Of a stretch of 64,000 nucleotides of DNA, positions 44,366-52,924 are shown in pieces; within the stretch, counting starts at the first letter, position 1; every line of letters starts with the position of its first letter. This DNA is from Mycobacterium sp. M26 (lineage in GTDB: Bacteria > Actinomycetota > Actinomycetes > Mycobacteriales > Mycobacteriaceae). The notes below the pieces were generated by a model. The model worked only from the letters and a program-made list of their open reading frames with translations, was not told where the DNA came from and made no database searches. A program made the position numbers and the translations under genes. The stretch is taken from the NCBI RefSeq assembly GCF_001494595.1, contig NZ_LN929908.1, positions 2,641,716 to 2,705,715 on the forward strand, given 5' to 3'.

Positions 44366-47257
44366 CTAGGTGTCGGCCGAAACCGCCTGAGCGGGAGCAG
44401 TATTGGGCTGCGGCCACGGCGAGGGCGCCGGACGTGGCCGCACCCGCTGCGGCCACCAGAACCAGCGGCCCAGCAGCGCGGCGATCGACGGTGTCATGAA
44501 CGACCGGATCACCAGGGTGTCGATCAGCAGGCCCATACCGATCGTGGTGCCGACCTGGGCGATGATGGTCAGCTCACTGAACGCCATCGCCGCCATCGTC
44601 ACCGCGAACACCAGGCCGGCCGAGGTCACCACCGACCCACTGCCGCCCATCGCCCGGATGATGCCGGTGTTGATCCCGGCCCCGACTTCTTCCTTGAGCC
44701 GGGCCACCAGCAGCAGGTTGTAGTCCGACCCCACGGCCAGCAGGATGATGGTCGACATCACCAGCACCATCCAGTGCAGCGGACGGCCGATGAGGTCCTG
44801 CCACACCAGCACCGACATGCCGAACGAGGTGCCCAGCGACAGCAGCACGGTGCCGACGATCGCCGCGGCGGCCACCACCGCCCGGGTGATGATCAGCATG
44901 ATGATGAAAATCAGGCACAGGGCCGCGATTCCGGCGATCAGCAGGTCGTAGTTCGCGCTGTCCTGCATGTCCTTGAAGCTCGCCGCGGTGCCGGCCAGAT
45001 AGATCTTGGAGCCCTCCAGCGGAGTGCCCTTGATAGCCTCGAACGCCGCATTCTTGATGGGTTCGACGTGGCTGAGGCCTTCCGGCGACATCGGGTCACC
45101 CTCGTGGGAAATGATGAACCGCACCGCGTGACCGTCCGGCGAGATGAACATCTTCATGCCGCGTTTGAAGTCGGGGTTGTCGAACGCCTCCGGCGGCAGA
45201 TAGAAGGAGTCGTCGTTCTTGGCCTCGTCGAAGGCCTTGCCCATCGCGCTCTGATTCTCCTGCTGCGCGGCCATCTGGTCGTACATGCCGGCCTGCGTGC
45301 TCTGCATGGTCAGCTGCATGGTCCGCATCGACTTCATCGTCTCGATCATCGGCGGCATCAGTGTGCGCATCTGAGCCGTCAACAGGTCGAGCTGATGCAA
45401 GTTGGGCACCAGGTTCTGGAAGTCGTCGGTCATCGTGTCGATGCCGTCGAGGGTGTCGAAGACCGAGCGCATCGACCAGCACAGCGGAATGTCGTAGCAG
45501 TGCGGTTCCCAGTACAGGTAATTGCGGATCGGCCGGAAGAAGTCGTCGAAGTCGGCGATGTGGTCGCGCAGCGTCTGGATGTCGGCCAGCGTCAGGTCCA
45601 TCTTGCCGACCATGCTGTGGGTGGTCTCGTTGAGCTCGCCCATCAGGTCGTACATCTGCTGCATGGTGTTGATGGAGACGTTCATGTCGTCACCCATCTT
45701 CAGCATGTCCTTCATGCGGTCATCGAGGTACGACTGGTTCATCGTCTGCGTCGTGCCCTGCATGCCGAGCAGGAACGGGATCGAGCTGTGCTCGATCGGC
45801 GAGCCCTGCGGGCGGGTGATGGTCTGCACCCGGCCGATACCCGGGGTGTGGAACATCGCCTTGGCCACCCGGTCGATCACCAGGAAGTCCGCCGAGTTCC
45901 GCAGGTCGTGGTCGCTGACCAGCATGAGCAGTTCGGGACTGAGGCGAGCGGCCGGGAAGTGCCGTTCGGCGGCGGCGAAGCCCTCGGCAGCCGGGATGTC
46001 CGCCGGCAGGTAGTGCCGGTCGTTGTAGTCGGTGTGGTAGCCGGGCAGCGCGAGCAGCCCGACCAGGCACAGTGCGGTGGTGGCCACCAGGATGGGCCCG
46101 GGCCAGCGCACGACGGCGGTACCGATGCGCCGCCAAAACCGTTCGCGAGAGGCACGTTTGGGCTCAAGGCGACCGAAGCGGCTGGCCACCGTCACCACCG
46201 ACGGCCCCAGTGTCATGGCGGCGGCGACCACCACGAGCATGCCGATGAACAGGGGTATACCCATCGAACTGAACATCGGACTTCGGGTGACGTGCAGGCA
46301 CAGCATGGCGCCGGCGATGGTCAGGCCCGACCCGATGATGACGTGGGCGGTGCCGTGGAACATGTCGTAGTAGGCCGACTCGACATCGGCGCCCTTGGCG
46401 CGGGCCTCCTGATAACGCCCGAACAGGAAGATCACATAGTCGGTGCCCGCGGCGATGGCCAGCATGGTCAGCAGGTTGACCGCGAACGTCGACAGCCCGA
46501 TCAGATGGTGATAGCCGAGGAAGGCCACCACGCCACGAGCGGCGGCGAGTTCCAGGAACACCATGAACATCGCGAGCAGAACGGTGACGACCGAGCGGTA
46601 GACGAACAGCAGCATCACCGTGATGACGCCGAAGGTCAGCAGGGTGATCAGTTGCAGGCTGCGGTCACCGGCGATGTGGGTGTCGGCGATCAGTGCCGAG
46701 GGCCCGGTGACGTAGGCCTTCACCCCGGGTGGCGCCGGAACGCTCTCGACGATCGCCTTGGCCGCCTCGACCGACTCGTTGGCCAGCCCCTCGCCCATGT
46801 TTCCGGCGAGATAGACCTGGACGTAGGCGGACTTGCCGTCCTCGCTTTGCGCACCCGAGGCGGTCAGCGGGTCGCTCCAGAAGTCCTGAACGTGCTCGAC
46901 GTGCTTCTTGTCGGCGTTGAGCTTGTTGATGATCTCGTCGTAGTACTTGTGCGCCGGATCACCCAGGGGCTGTTCGCCCTCGAGCACGATCATCACCGAG
47001 GTGTTGGAGTTGAACTCCTTGAACGTCTTGCCGATCGTGTTCATCGCGATCGTCGAGGGCGCGTCGGGCGCCGCCATCGGCACCGACTGTTCCTGACCGA
47101 CGATCTCGATCTGGGGCACCACCACATTGGTGATGACGGTCAGGGCCAGCCAGGCCAGGATGATCGGGACCGACAGCCAGCGAATCCACTGGGCGATGTG
47201 CGGACGCTTGCCGTGCTCGTCAGCCTGCGGTCGTTCGTCTTTGTTCAGGGTGATCAT
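44366..47257 (-). CDS. MmpL-family RND lipid transporter
   Basis: 963 residues, standard for MmpL4/5-type proteins. Membrane span 1 is near residues 28-50, then a periplasmic loop (KTFKEFNSNTSVMIVLEGEQPLGD), five spans with the proton-relay motif AAGTDYVIFLFGRYQEAR, a long second loop rich in Met and the C-terminal spans with AVGSDYNLLLVARLKEE. A short Pro-rich cytoplasmic tail follows. Exports lipids or siderophores across the inner membrane with MmpS. It overlaps mmpS by 4 bp. The cargo cannot be assigned. Confidence 0.93.
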   Translation of the reverse strand: MITLNKDERPQADEHGKRPHIAQWIRWLSVPIILAWLALTVITNVVVPQIEIVGQEQSVPMAAPDAPSTIAMNTIGKTFKEFNSNTSVMIVLEGEQPLGDPAHKYYDEIINKLNADKKHVEHVQDFWSDPLTASGAQSEDGKSAYVQVYLAGNMGEGLANESVEAAKAIVESVPAPPGVKAYVTGPSALIADTHIAGDRSLQLITLLTFGVITVMLLFVYRSVVTVLLAMFMVFLELAAARGVVAFLGYHHLIGLSTFAVNLLTMLAIAAGTDYVIFLFGRYQEARAKGADVESAYYDMFHGTAHVIIGSGLTIAGAMLCLHVTRSPMFSSMGIPLFIGMLVVVAAAMTLGPSVVTVASRFGRLEPKRASRERFWRRIGTAVVRWPGPILVATTALCLVGLLALPGYHTDYNDRHYLPADIPAAEGFAAAERHFPAARLSPELLMLVSDHDLRNSADFLVIDRVAKAMFHTPGIGRVQTITRPQGSPIEHSSIPFLLGMQGTTQTMNQSYLDDRMKDMLKMGDDMNVSINTMQQMYDLMGELNETTHSMVGKMDLTLADIQTLRDHIADFDDFFRPIRNYLYWEPHCYDIPLCWSMRSVFDTLDGIDTMTDDFQNLVPNLHQLDLLTAQMRTLMPPMIETMKSMRTMQLTMQSTQAGMYDQMAAQQENQSAMGKAFDEAKNDDSFYLPPEAFDNPDFKRGMKMFISPDGHAVRFIISHEGDPMSPEGLSHVEPIKNAAFEAIKGTPLEGSKIYLAGTAASFKDMQDSANYDLLIAGIAALCLIFIIMLIITRAVVAAAAIVGTVLLSLGTSFGMSVLVWQDLIGRPLHWMVLVMSTIILLAVGSDYNLLLVARLKEEVGAGINTGIIRAMGGSGSVVTSAGLVFAVTMAAMAFSELTIIAQVGTTIGMGLLIDTLVIRSFMTPSIAALLGRWFWWPQRVRPRPAPSPWPQPNTAPAQAVSADT

Positions 47258-47799
47258 GCGGACTTGACCAGACAGAAGGTCTGGGCATTCACGCCCGTCG
47301 ACGTCTTCTGGTCCTTCAGTTCACCGTTGACGGTGATCCGGCAGCTGATGGTGTCGCTGTCGCCCTGGGCCACGATGTTGGCCGAGGCAGCCGGCGCGGT
47401 GGTGGTCAGCGTGAGCGACCACGGCAGGGTGACGTCGCGGGCGATCTGCGGGGTGGCGTCGAGGTCGAGGTAGTTGATCGTGGCCACCGTTCCCGGCGGG
47501 CCGTCGATTTCGTAGACCACGGTCTTGGGGTTGAACGGCTTGGTGTCGTTGGCCAGGCCGCTGCCGGGGCGGGTGAGTTCGGTCTTGCCGAAGACGCCGT
47601 GCAGTCGGTAGACGGCGAAGCCGGCGATGGCGACGACGATCACGATGACCAACGGCAGCCACACCTTGCGCAACCCGTGGAGCACCCCGCCACGCTTCTT
47701 CTTGGTCTTGGTGGCGTCGGCCTTACCGGCGGGCTGCGCCGACGGCGCGGGCTCGGGCTGCGAGTGCGCGGAGGTATAGGTCTGGCTGTCGAGACTCAT
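47254..47799 (-). CDS. MmpS-family accessory protein
   Basis: 181 residues. Basic cytoplasmic N-terminus (KTKKKRGGVLHGLRK), one membrane span (VWLPLVIVIVVAIAGFAVY) and the periplasmic beta-sandwich with VVYEIDGPPGTVATINYLD and DTISCRITVNGE; two Cys are present. Works with the downstream MmpL. First gene of the pair, with a nested palindrome 55 bp upstream. Confidence 0.92.
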   Translation of the reverse strand: MSLDSQTYTSAHSQPEPAPSAQPAGKADATKTKKKRGGVLHGLRKVWLPLVIVIVVAIAGFAVYRLHGVFGKTELTRPGSGLANDTKPFNPKTVVYEIDGPPGTVATINYLDLDATPQIARDVTLPWSLTLTTTAPAASANIVAQGDSDTISCRITVNGELKDQKTSTGVNAQTFCLVKSA

Positions 47800-47853
47800 G
47801 CCTTGACCCCCTTCGCTTCCTGCAGATCAGCCTGACGCGGTCCCACGGCTGCA

Positions 47854-47881
47854 GTTAGCACCGCTACATAGTAGAACTAAC
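47854..47881. promoter_or_regulatory. Nested palindrome upstream of mmpS-mmpL
   Basis: Outer arms GTTAG/CTAAC (47854-47858, 47877-47881) enclose an inner perfect palindrome CTAC-ATA-GTAG (47864-47874). The region is AT-richer than its surroundings and 55 bp before the mmpS start, a typical operator place. No regulator gene is adjacent on that strand; the HxlR gene at 49.3 kb or a distant TetR/MarR could act. Confidence 0.45.
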
Positions 47882-47949
47882 CGTTGTTCGATCCTAGCCC
47901 GTGTGACTAGCGTCATGGGTTGTTCACGGGTTCGGCCCAGCTCACAGCA

Positions 47950-49281
47950 CTAGAACAGGGTCGCGGTGATTCCCATGTCCTTGAGGGCCTGGTCGAACTG
48001 TTCGGCCAACTCTTCCTTGGTGTTGGGTCCACCGGCCCGCCACGACTGCGCGAGCACCAGGATCGTCCCCGCCATCCGGATCGACGCCACCATCAGCGAT
48101 CCACCCATCTCGTCGAACTGCTCACGAGTGGTGGGCCACTCCACACCGCGAGCCCAGAACGAGGTGGCCTCGCCGCCGTCGATGCGGCTCACGTCCTCGG
48201 GGATCTCACCGACGTTCGAGCAGCCCACCGACTTGTCGACGCCCTGAGCCATACCGCCGAGCCGGCGCAGCAGGCGCTTGGAGGTCAGCGGGATCAAGGG
48301 CAGCGGCGCGATCAGCTTGTTGCTTTCCTTCTCAAGGCTCTTGAACCCTTCGCGGACGCTGGTGCGCAGACCGGTGAGGCTGGTCGTCACCTCGTCGGGG
48401 TTGCCTTGGATGGTCATCCCGGTCAACGCGTTGGCCCGGGTGTCGGTCAGGGTCCGCTCGCTGACCGGGAAGTTGATCGTGACCAGGCCGTCGGGTCCGA
48501 TCCGGCCGCGCGCCTTGCCCAGCCGGGTGGCGACCGCGGCCACCAGGGAATTGCTGGTCCCGCCGAGGCTCGCGGCGTGGGCGTCCCACACCTCACAGGG
48601 CACGTAAGCGGCCACCGTCGGGATGATGGTCAGGTCTTTGGCTCCCGGCGAGTGGTCTACCGGCGGCTTCTCGCCGGGTGCCGGCTTGGGCCCCGAGCTC
48701 TCTTCGCGGCCCAGCTTGATCGCCGCACCGAGGGCCGTCTTCATCTCCGGCAGGGCTCGGACGATCTCGCGGAGGTCCTCGCGCAGCGCACGCCCGCGGG
48801 GGCGGGATCGCGGCGGCGGGTATCCCAGATCGATCTTGTGGCCGTGCAGCGCCGCCACGACGGACAGCACCGCCGCGCTCCCGTCGGCCACCGAGTGCGA
48901 CACGATCAACGTCACCGCACCGCCACCGTCGGTGAACGGCAGGACCGCCATCCGCCAGGCCGGGCCGTGCTCGGGGTCGATCGGCTTGTACATCTGCTCG
49001 TCGAACCAGGCCAGCATCTCCTCGCGCGGCCTGGGTGCGGGCGCGACGTCGAGGTCGGCCTGGTGCGCTGCGGCCACCCAGCGATGCCGCCCGAACGGCA
49101 GCGGCGAGCGCTCGATCAACCGGCCGAGCAGGGTGTAGCCGAGATTGGCGTGCAGGCGGCGCAGCGCGTCGATATCAATGGGCCGGTCGTAGATCCAGCA
49201 GAACTGCTCCTGCGGGCTGTGTCCGAGGGCTCGCAAGCCCAGAAAGGACGCCTGATCGATGTAGGCCAGCTGGTTGTCCAC
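47950..49281 (-). CDS. PapA/condensation-type acyltransferase
   Basis: 443 residues. The catalytic motif of the CoA-dependent acyltransferase superfamily appears as HSVADG at 129-134, so the general-base His is kept. FINFPV-like TINFPVSERTLTDTRANALTG and the later SNVGEIPEDV correspond to the second half, including the DFGWG region in degenerate form. Such proteins esterify lipids (PapA) or make wax esters. Next to mmpS-mmpL it could acylate an exported lipid; pathway is inference. Ends 150 bp before mmpS start. Confidence 0.72.
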   Translation of the reverse strand: MDNQLAYIDQASFLGLRALGHSPQEQFCWIYDRPIDIDALRRLHANLGYTLLGRLIERSPLPFGRHRWVAAAHQADLDVAPAPRPREEMLAWFDEQMYKPIDPEHGPAWRMAVLPFTDGGGAVTLIVSHSVADGSAAVLSVVAALHGHKIDLGYPPPRSRPRGRALREDLREIVRALPEMKTALGAAIKLGREESSGPKPAPGEKPPVDHSPGAKDLTIIPTVAAYVPCEVWDAHAASLGGTSNSLVAAVATRLGKARGRIGPDGLVTINFPVSERTLTDTRANALTGMTIQGNPDEVTTSLTGLRTSVREGFKSLEKESNKLIAPLPLIPLTSKRLLRRLGGMAQGVDKSVGCSNVGEIPEDVSRIDGGEATSFWARGVEWPTTREQFDEMGGSLMVASIRMAGTILVLAQSWRAGGPNTKEELAEQFDQALKDMGITATLF

Positions 49282-49316
49282 CGGATCATGCTAGACGCCG
49301 GTCGGGCCAACTCGGC

Positions 49317-49808
49317 TCAATCACCACCGCTTCGGCGCCGCACCGAAACCCCCAGCTCGTCGGGCGGTACCGGATGCCCCTGCGCACAGCGGATTTCGAC
49401 GGTGGCCTCGGCGCCGCAGCCGACGTGGGTCAGATGCAGCCGGGTGTCGTCGGGCAGATGGCGCTTGCCCCACTCGAACATGCCCCACACCACCGGCATC
49501 AGATCGGTGCCCGCCTGGGTCAGCACGTATTCGTCACGCACCCGCTGGCCCGGCTCGCGGTAGGGCTGCCGGGTCAGCAGACCGGCCTCGACGAGCTCGG
49601 TCAGTCGTGCGGAGGTGGCCGCCTTGGTGATGCCGACCCGGCGGGCGAAGTCGTCGAAGCGGGTGGTGCCGTAGTAGGCCTCCCGCAAGATCAGCATCGC
49701 CGATTTGGTGCCGACGACAGCCATGGTCTTCTCGATCGGGCATCGCCCCACGGCCGACCAGCTGGCCCGGTCGGTCAGGGGCCCTTGCAGGACTGTCACC
49801 GACGTCAC
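49317..49808 (-). CDS. HxlR-family transcriptional regulator
   Basis: 163 residues. The HxlR winged helix is evident: CPIEKTMAVVGTKSAMLILREAYYGTTRFDDFARRVGITKAATSARLTELVEAGLL is present in consecutive pieces with the usual C-P-I start. The C-terminal extension contains two Cys (HVGCGAEATVEIRCAQGH), perhaps metal- or redox-sensing. Divergent from the thiolase gene with a strong dyad between, so it probably represses thiolase and itself. Confidence 0.88.
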   Translation of the reverse strand: MTSVTVLQGPLTDRASWSAVGRCPIEKTMAVVGTKSAMLILREAYYGTTRFDDFARRVGITKAATSARLTELVEAGLLTRQPYREPGQRVRDEYVLTQAGTDLMPVVWGMFEWGKRHLPDDTRLHLTHVGCGAEATVEIRCAQGHPVPPDELGVSVRRRSGGD

Positions 49809-49830
49809 CTTTCGTCTGGGTTGTTCGAAG

Positions 49831-49857
49831 TATACCTAGGTGGTATAGCTAGGTATA
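49831..49857. promoter_or_regulatory. Operator-like dyad between HxlR and thiolase genes
   Basis: 8-bp perfect arms TATACCTA (49831-49838) and TAGGTATA (49850-49857) separated by 11 bp; ACCTAGGT at 49834-49841 is itself palindromic. It lies 23 bp from the HxlR start and 38 bp from the thiolase start. Confidence 0.6.
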
Positions 49858-49894
49858 TAACACAATACTCAGCGAAGAGTTTCAGGAGGACCTC

Positions 49895-51079
49895 ATGACC
49901 GGATCGTCAGGACGCGACGCCGTCATCGTCGCCGCGGTGCGCACACCGGTGGGCAAGGGCAAGCCCGGCGGGGCACTGCACGGTGTCCTACCCGCCGACC
50001 TGCTGGCGCACAGTCTCACCGCGCTGGTGACCCGCGCCGGGCTGGATCCGGCCGAGGTCGACGACGTCATCGCCGGCGCGGTGACCCAGGTCGGCGACCA
50101 GGCGGTCAACATCGCCCGCAACGCACTGCTCGGCGCCGGGTTCCCGGAGTCGGTGCCCGGCACCACCGTCGACCGTCAGTGCGGCAGCAGCCAGCAGGCG
50201 ATCAGCTTCGCCGCCCAGGGCGTGATCGCCGGCGCCTACGACATCGTGATCGCCGCCGGCGTGGAGTCGATGAGCCGGGTTCCGATGGGATCCTCGGTCC
50301 TGCCGGGCAGCGACCCGTTCGGGGTCGGGTTCGCCCACCGCTACTCCGAAGGCCTTGTACCCCAGGGCATCAGCGCTGAGCTGATCGCGGCGCGCTGGAA
50401 CCTGTCCCGCGCCGAACTCGACGAATTCTCGGCGGCCAGCCACGACAAGGCCGCCCGCGCCACCAAGGACGGGCTGTTCGACAACGAACTGGCACCGGTT
50501 GCCGGCCTGCAGACCGACGAGATCATCCGCCCGGGAACCACCGTCGAGACGCTGGCCGGACTCAAGCCGGCGTTCTACAGCGAGGCGGTGGCCCAGCGGT
50601 TCCCGCAGATCGGCTGGAACATCACGCCCGGCAACTCCTCTCCCCTGTCCGACGGCAGCGCCGCGGTGCTGATCACCACCAGCGAGGTGGCGCGGTCACA
50701 CGGGTGGAAACCGTTGGCGCGCATCCACACCACCACGGTGGTGGGCTCCGATCCGCTCTACATGCTCACTGGGGTGATCCCGGCGACCGAGAAGGTGCTG
50801 GCGCGGGCCGGACTCACGATCGCCGATATCGACCTGTTCGAAGTCAACGAGGCCTTCGCCCCCGTGGTGCTGTCGTGGGCCCGCGACACCGGTGCTGACC
50901 TCGCCAAGACCAACGTCAACGGCGGGGCGATCGCGATCGGACATCCGTTGGGCGCCAGCGGCGCCCGCATCATGACAACCCTGGTCAACGCACTCGAACA
51001 GCGGGGCGGTCGCTACGGTCTGCAGACGATGTGCGAGGGCGGCGGCATGGCCAACGCCACCATCGTCGAACGGCTCTAA
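49895..51079 (+). CDS. Acetyl-CoA acetyltransferase (thiolase)
   Basis: 394 residues, normal thiolase length. Nucleophile Cys96 in VDRQCGSSQQA, His350 in AIAIGHPLGASGAR and second Cys380 in MCEGGGMAN are all intact. Condenses or cleaves 3-ketoacyl-CoA; degradative FadA or biosynthetic function is not separable. AGGAGG lies just upstream. Neighbouring HxlR and SDR suggest use in a beta-oxidation-like route of the accessory region. Confidence 0.92.
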   Translation: MTGSSGRDAVIVAAVRTPVGKGKPGGALHGVLPADLLAHSLTALVTRAGLDPAEVDDVIAGAVTQVGDQAVNIARNALLGAGFPESVPGTTVDRQCGSSQQAISFAAQGVIAGAYDIVIAAGVESMSRVPMGSSVLPGSDPFGVGFAHRYSEGLVPQGISAELIAARWNLSRAELDEFSAASHDKAARATKDGLFDNELAPVAGLQTDEIIRPGTTVETLAGLKPAFYSEAVAQRFPQIGWNITPGNSSPLSDGSAAVLITTSEVARSHGWKPLARIHTTTVVGSDPLYMLTGVIPATEKVLARAGLTIADIDLFEVNEAFAPVVLSWARDTGADLAKTNVNGGAIAIGHPLGASGARIMTTLVNALEQRGGRYGLQTMCEGGGMANATIVERL

Positions 51080-51087
51080 GGCGCGAC

Positions 51088-51130
51088 TTCGGCGCGCTTA
51101 CCGTCGCCTGGCGACGGTAAGCGCGCCGAA
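51088..51130. terminator. Bidirectional hairpin terminator
   Basis: Perfect 20-bp arms (51088-51107 and 51111-51130) with a CTG loop, centred between the convergent thiolase and SDR genes, whose stops are 9 and 2 bp away. No U-run follows; mycobacterial terminators often lack one. Confidence 0.8.
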
Positions 51131-51131
51131 A

Positions 51132-51899
51132 TCACCCGCCCATCATCGAGCGCACGGTCGGCCCGGCGGTCCAGCCGCCGTCGACGGCGATCTCCGATCC
51201 CGTGGTGTAGGTGGCGTCGTCGGACAGCAGGTACGCGACCGCGCCGGCGACCTCCTCGGCAACACCCACGCGCTCCATCGGCGCACCGGGAAAGTTGCCC
51301 TCCCCCACCTGAATTCCGATGCCGGACGTCATCGGCGTGTAGACCATGCCGGGGTGCACCGAGTTCACCCTGATGCGGTCGGGGCCCAGCTCGACGGCGG
51401 CCACTTTGGTCAGGCCGCGCACACCCCACTTGGAGGCGCCGTATCCGGCGGTCAGGGCCAGGCCCATCAGGCCAGCGGCCGAGGAGATGTTCACGATCGA
51501 CCCGCCACCGGCCGCGCGCATCGGTGCGATGACGGCCTGCATTCCGTTGAACACACCCACCAGGTTGACCTCGAGCACCGACCGGAAGTGGTCGACCGGT
51601 TCGTGTTCGATGAACTGCCCCGTCGACACCCCGGCGTTGTTGACCAGCCCGGTCAACGACCCGAACTCGGCGAGGGTGAAGTCCACCACGGCCGTCCAGC
51701 GCTGCCGGTCGGTCACGTCGAGGCTGATGTAGCGGGCCGCCGATCCCAGCTCCGCGGCGGCTGCGGCGCCGTCGTCGTCGAGGACGTCGGCGATCACCAC
51801 CTGACCGCCGCGGTCGACCACCGTGCGGGCGAAGGCGGCGCCCATCCCCCGCGCACCGCCGGTGACCACGACGACCTTGCCGTGCAGTGTGTCGGTCAT
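51132..51899 (-). CDS. SDR-family oxidoreductase
   Basis: 255 residues from ATG 51899. TGGARGMGAAFAR, DVTDRQRW, NNAGVSTG, catalytic Ser in VNISSAAGLMG and YGASKWG, closing IAVDGGWTAGPTV. It resembles 3-alpha/20-beta-hydroxysteroid dehydrogenases, which share the GMG motif, though substrate is not established. Divergent from the IclR gene at 52085 with a 21-bp palindrome between. Confidence 0.88.
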   Translation of the reverse strand: MTDTLHGKVVVVTGGARGMGAAFARTVVDRGGQVVIADVLDDDGAAAAAELGSAARYISLDVTDRQRWTAVVDFTLAEFGSLTGLVNNAGVSTGQFIEHEPVDHFRSVLEVNLVGVFNGMQAVIAPMRAAGGGSIVNISSAAGLMGLALTAGYGASKWGVRGLTKVAAVELGPDRIRVNSVHPGMVYTPMTSGIGIQVGEGNFPGAPMERVGVAEEVAGAVAYLLSDDATYTTGSEIAVDGGWTAGPTVRSMMGG

Positions 51900-52029
51900 T
51901 GAGTCCCTTCCTCTGTGCCAGCTTCTCTGTTCGAGCGATGCCCACCTGCTCAACCCTCGGCGCCGGAGGCGACTCGGTGAGACGAGGACCGGCGTTTCAT
52001 GTGACAGCGCCCACATCCCATGCTAGAAC

Positions 52030-52050
52030 TATATGACTAATAGTCATATA
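52030..52050. promoter_or_regulatory. 21-bp palindrome between SDR and IclR genes
   Basis: Perfect 10-bp arms TATATGACTA and TAGTCATATA around one central A. A second dyad, ATACC/GGTAT with 5-bp spacer, follows at 48-62 of the same line (52048-52062). Strong AT-rich operator candidate for the IclR regulator or a TetR-type protein. Confidence 0.65.
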
Positions 52051-52084
52051 CCTATCGGGTATGTCTCGGACACTGGGAGGACTG

Positions 52085-52924
52085 ATGACAACGGCTGTCG
52101 ACAAGGCTGGCGAGACTCCGAGCGCGGTCATCGATCGGATTTCGCTGGTGCTCGAGTCCTTTGACGGACCGGGACGGCTGACCCTGGCGCAGATCGTGCG
52201 CCGCACCGGCTTGCCCCGGTCGTCGGCACACCGGATGCTGGAACGCCTCGTCGCCTTGCGCTGGCTACGTCGCGACGGCCGCGACTACGAACTGGGGATG
52301 CGACTGGTCGAGCTGGGTTCCTTGGCGCTTCACCAGGACCGCATTCACCGCGCAGCCATTCCGCTGCTGCGCGATCTGCACCGGGCGACCGGATTGGTCG
52401 TGCACCTGGCGGTGCTGGATGGGTCCGATGTGGTCTACCTGGAGAAGATCGGCGATCAGCTGGGAACCGCGATCCCGACCCGCGTCGGCGGCCGTCAGCC
52501 GGCGCACTGTACGGCGGTCGGCAAGGCCATCCTCGCCGACAAAGAGATCACCGACGTCGACCTGTCCGACCGCAAGACGCGATTCTCGATCGCGACGACC
52601 GCCCAGCTAGCCCTCGAGTTGCAAAAGGTCCGCGCGCACGGGGCGGCCTTCGAGCGGGAAGAGTCGTTGCCCGGTTTCGGTTGCGTGGCCGCGCCCATCG
52701 GTCCGGCAGGAAAGGCGGTGGCCGCCGTCTCGGTCTGCGGCCCGATGCGACGGATGGCGTTCGAGAGCCTGGTGGCGCCGGTACGGATGACCGCGATGGG
52801 GATCTGGCGACGAGCACAGGAAGGTCCCGGGCGCGTCGCACCGACCCTTCAGCCACTGCGACCGCTGGCACCCGGGCCGCGCCCCATCGGCCCGCGCCAG
52901 CCGGCGACCCTGCAACCGGCGTGA
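52085..52924 (+). CDS. IclR-family transcriptional regulator
   Basis: 279 residues from ATG 52085, preceded by GGGAGG; an ATG at 52061 is in frame but lacks such a site. Helix-turn-helix LTLAQIVRRTGLPRSSAHRMLERLVALRWL; effector domain with VVHLAVLDGSDVVYLEKIGD, HCTAVGKAILA and EESLPGFGCVAAPI. Effectors are small aromatic or carboxylic acids in known members. A Pro-rich tail of about 30 residues is unusual. Stop overlaps the next start by 4 bp (GTGA), so it travels with the esterase operon. Confidence 0.9.
   Translation: MTTAVDKAGETPSAVIDRISLVLESFDGPGRLTLAQIVRRTGLPRSSAHRMLERLVALRWLRRDGRDYELGMRLVELGSLALHQDRIHRAAIPLLRDLHRATGLVVHLAVLDGSDVVYLEKIGDQLGTAIPTRVGGRQPAHCTAVGKAILADKEITDVDLSDRKTRFSIATTAQLALELQKVRAHGAAFEREESLPGFGCVAAPIGPAGKAVAAVSVCGPMRRMAFESLVAPVRMTAMGIWRRAQEGPGRVAPTLQPLRPLAPGPRPIGPRQPATLQPA

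Noticed and set aside
44774..47473. 899-codon plus-strand open frame opposite mmpL
   Set aside because: Shadow of mmpL: His/Arg/Asp-rich, no domain, and mmpL itself is intact.
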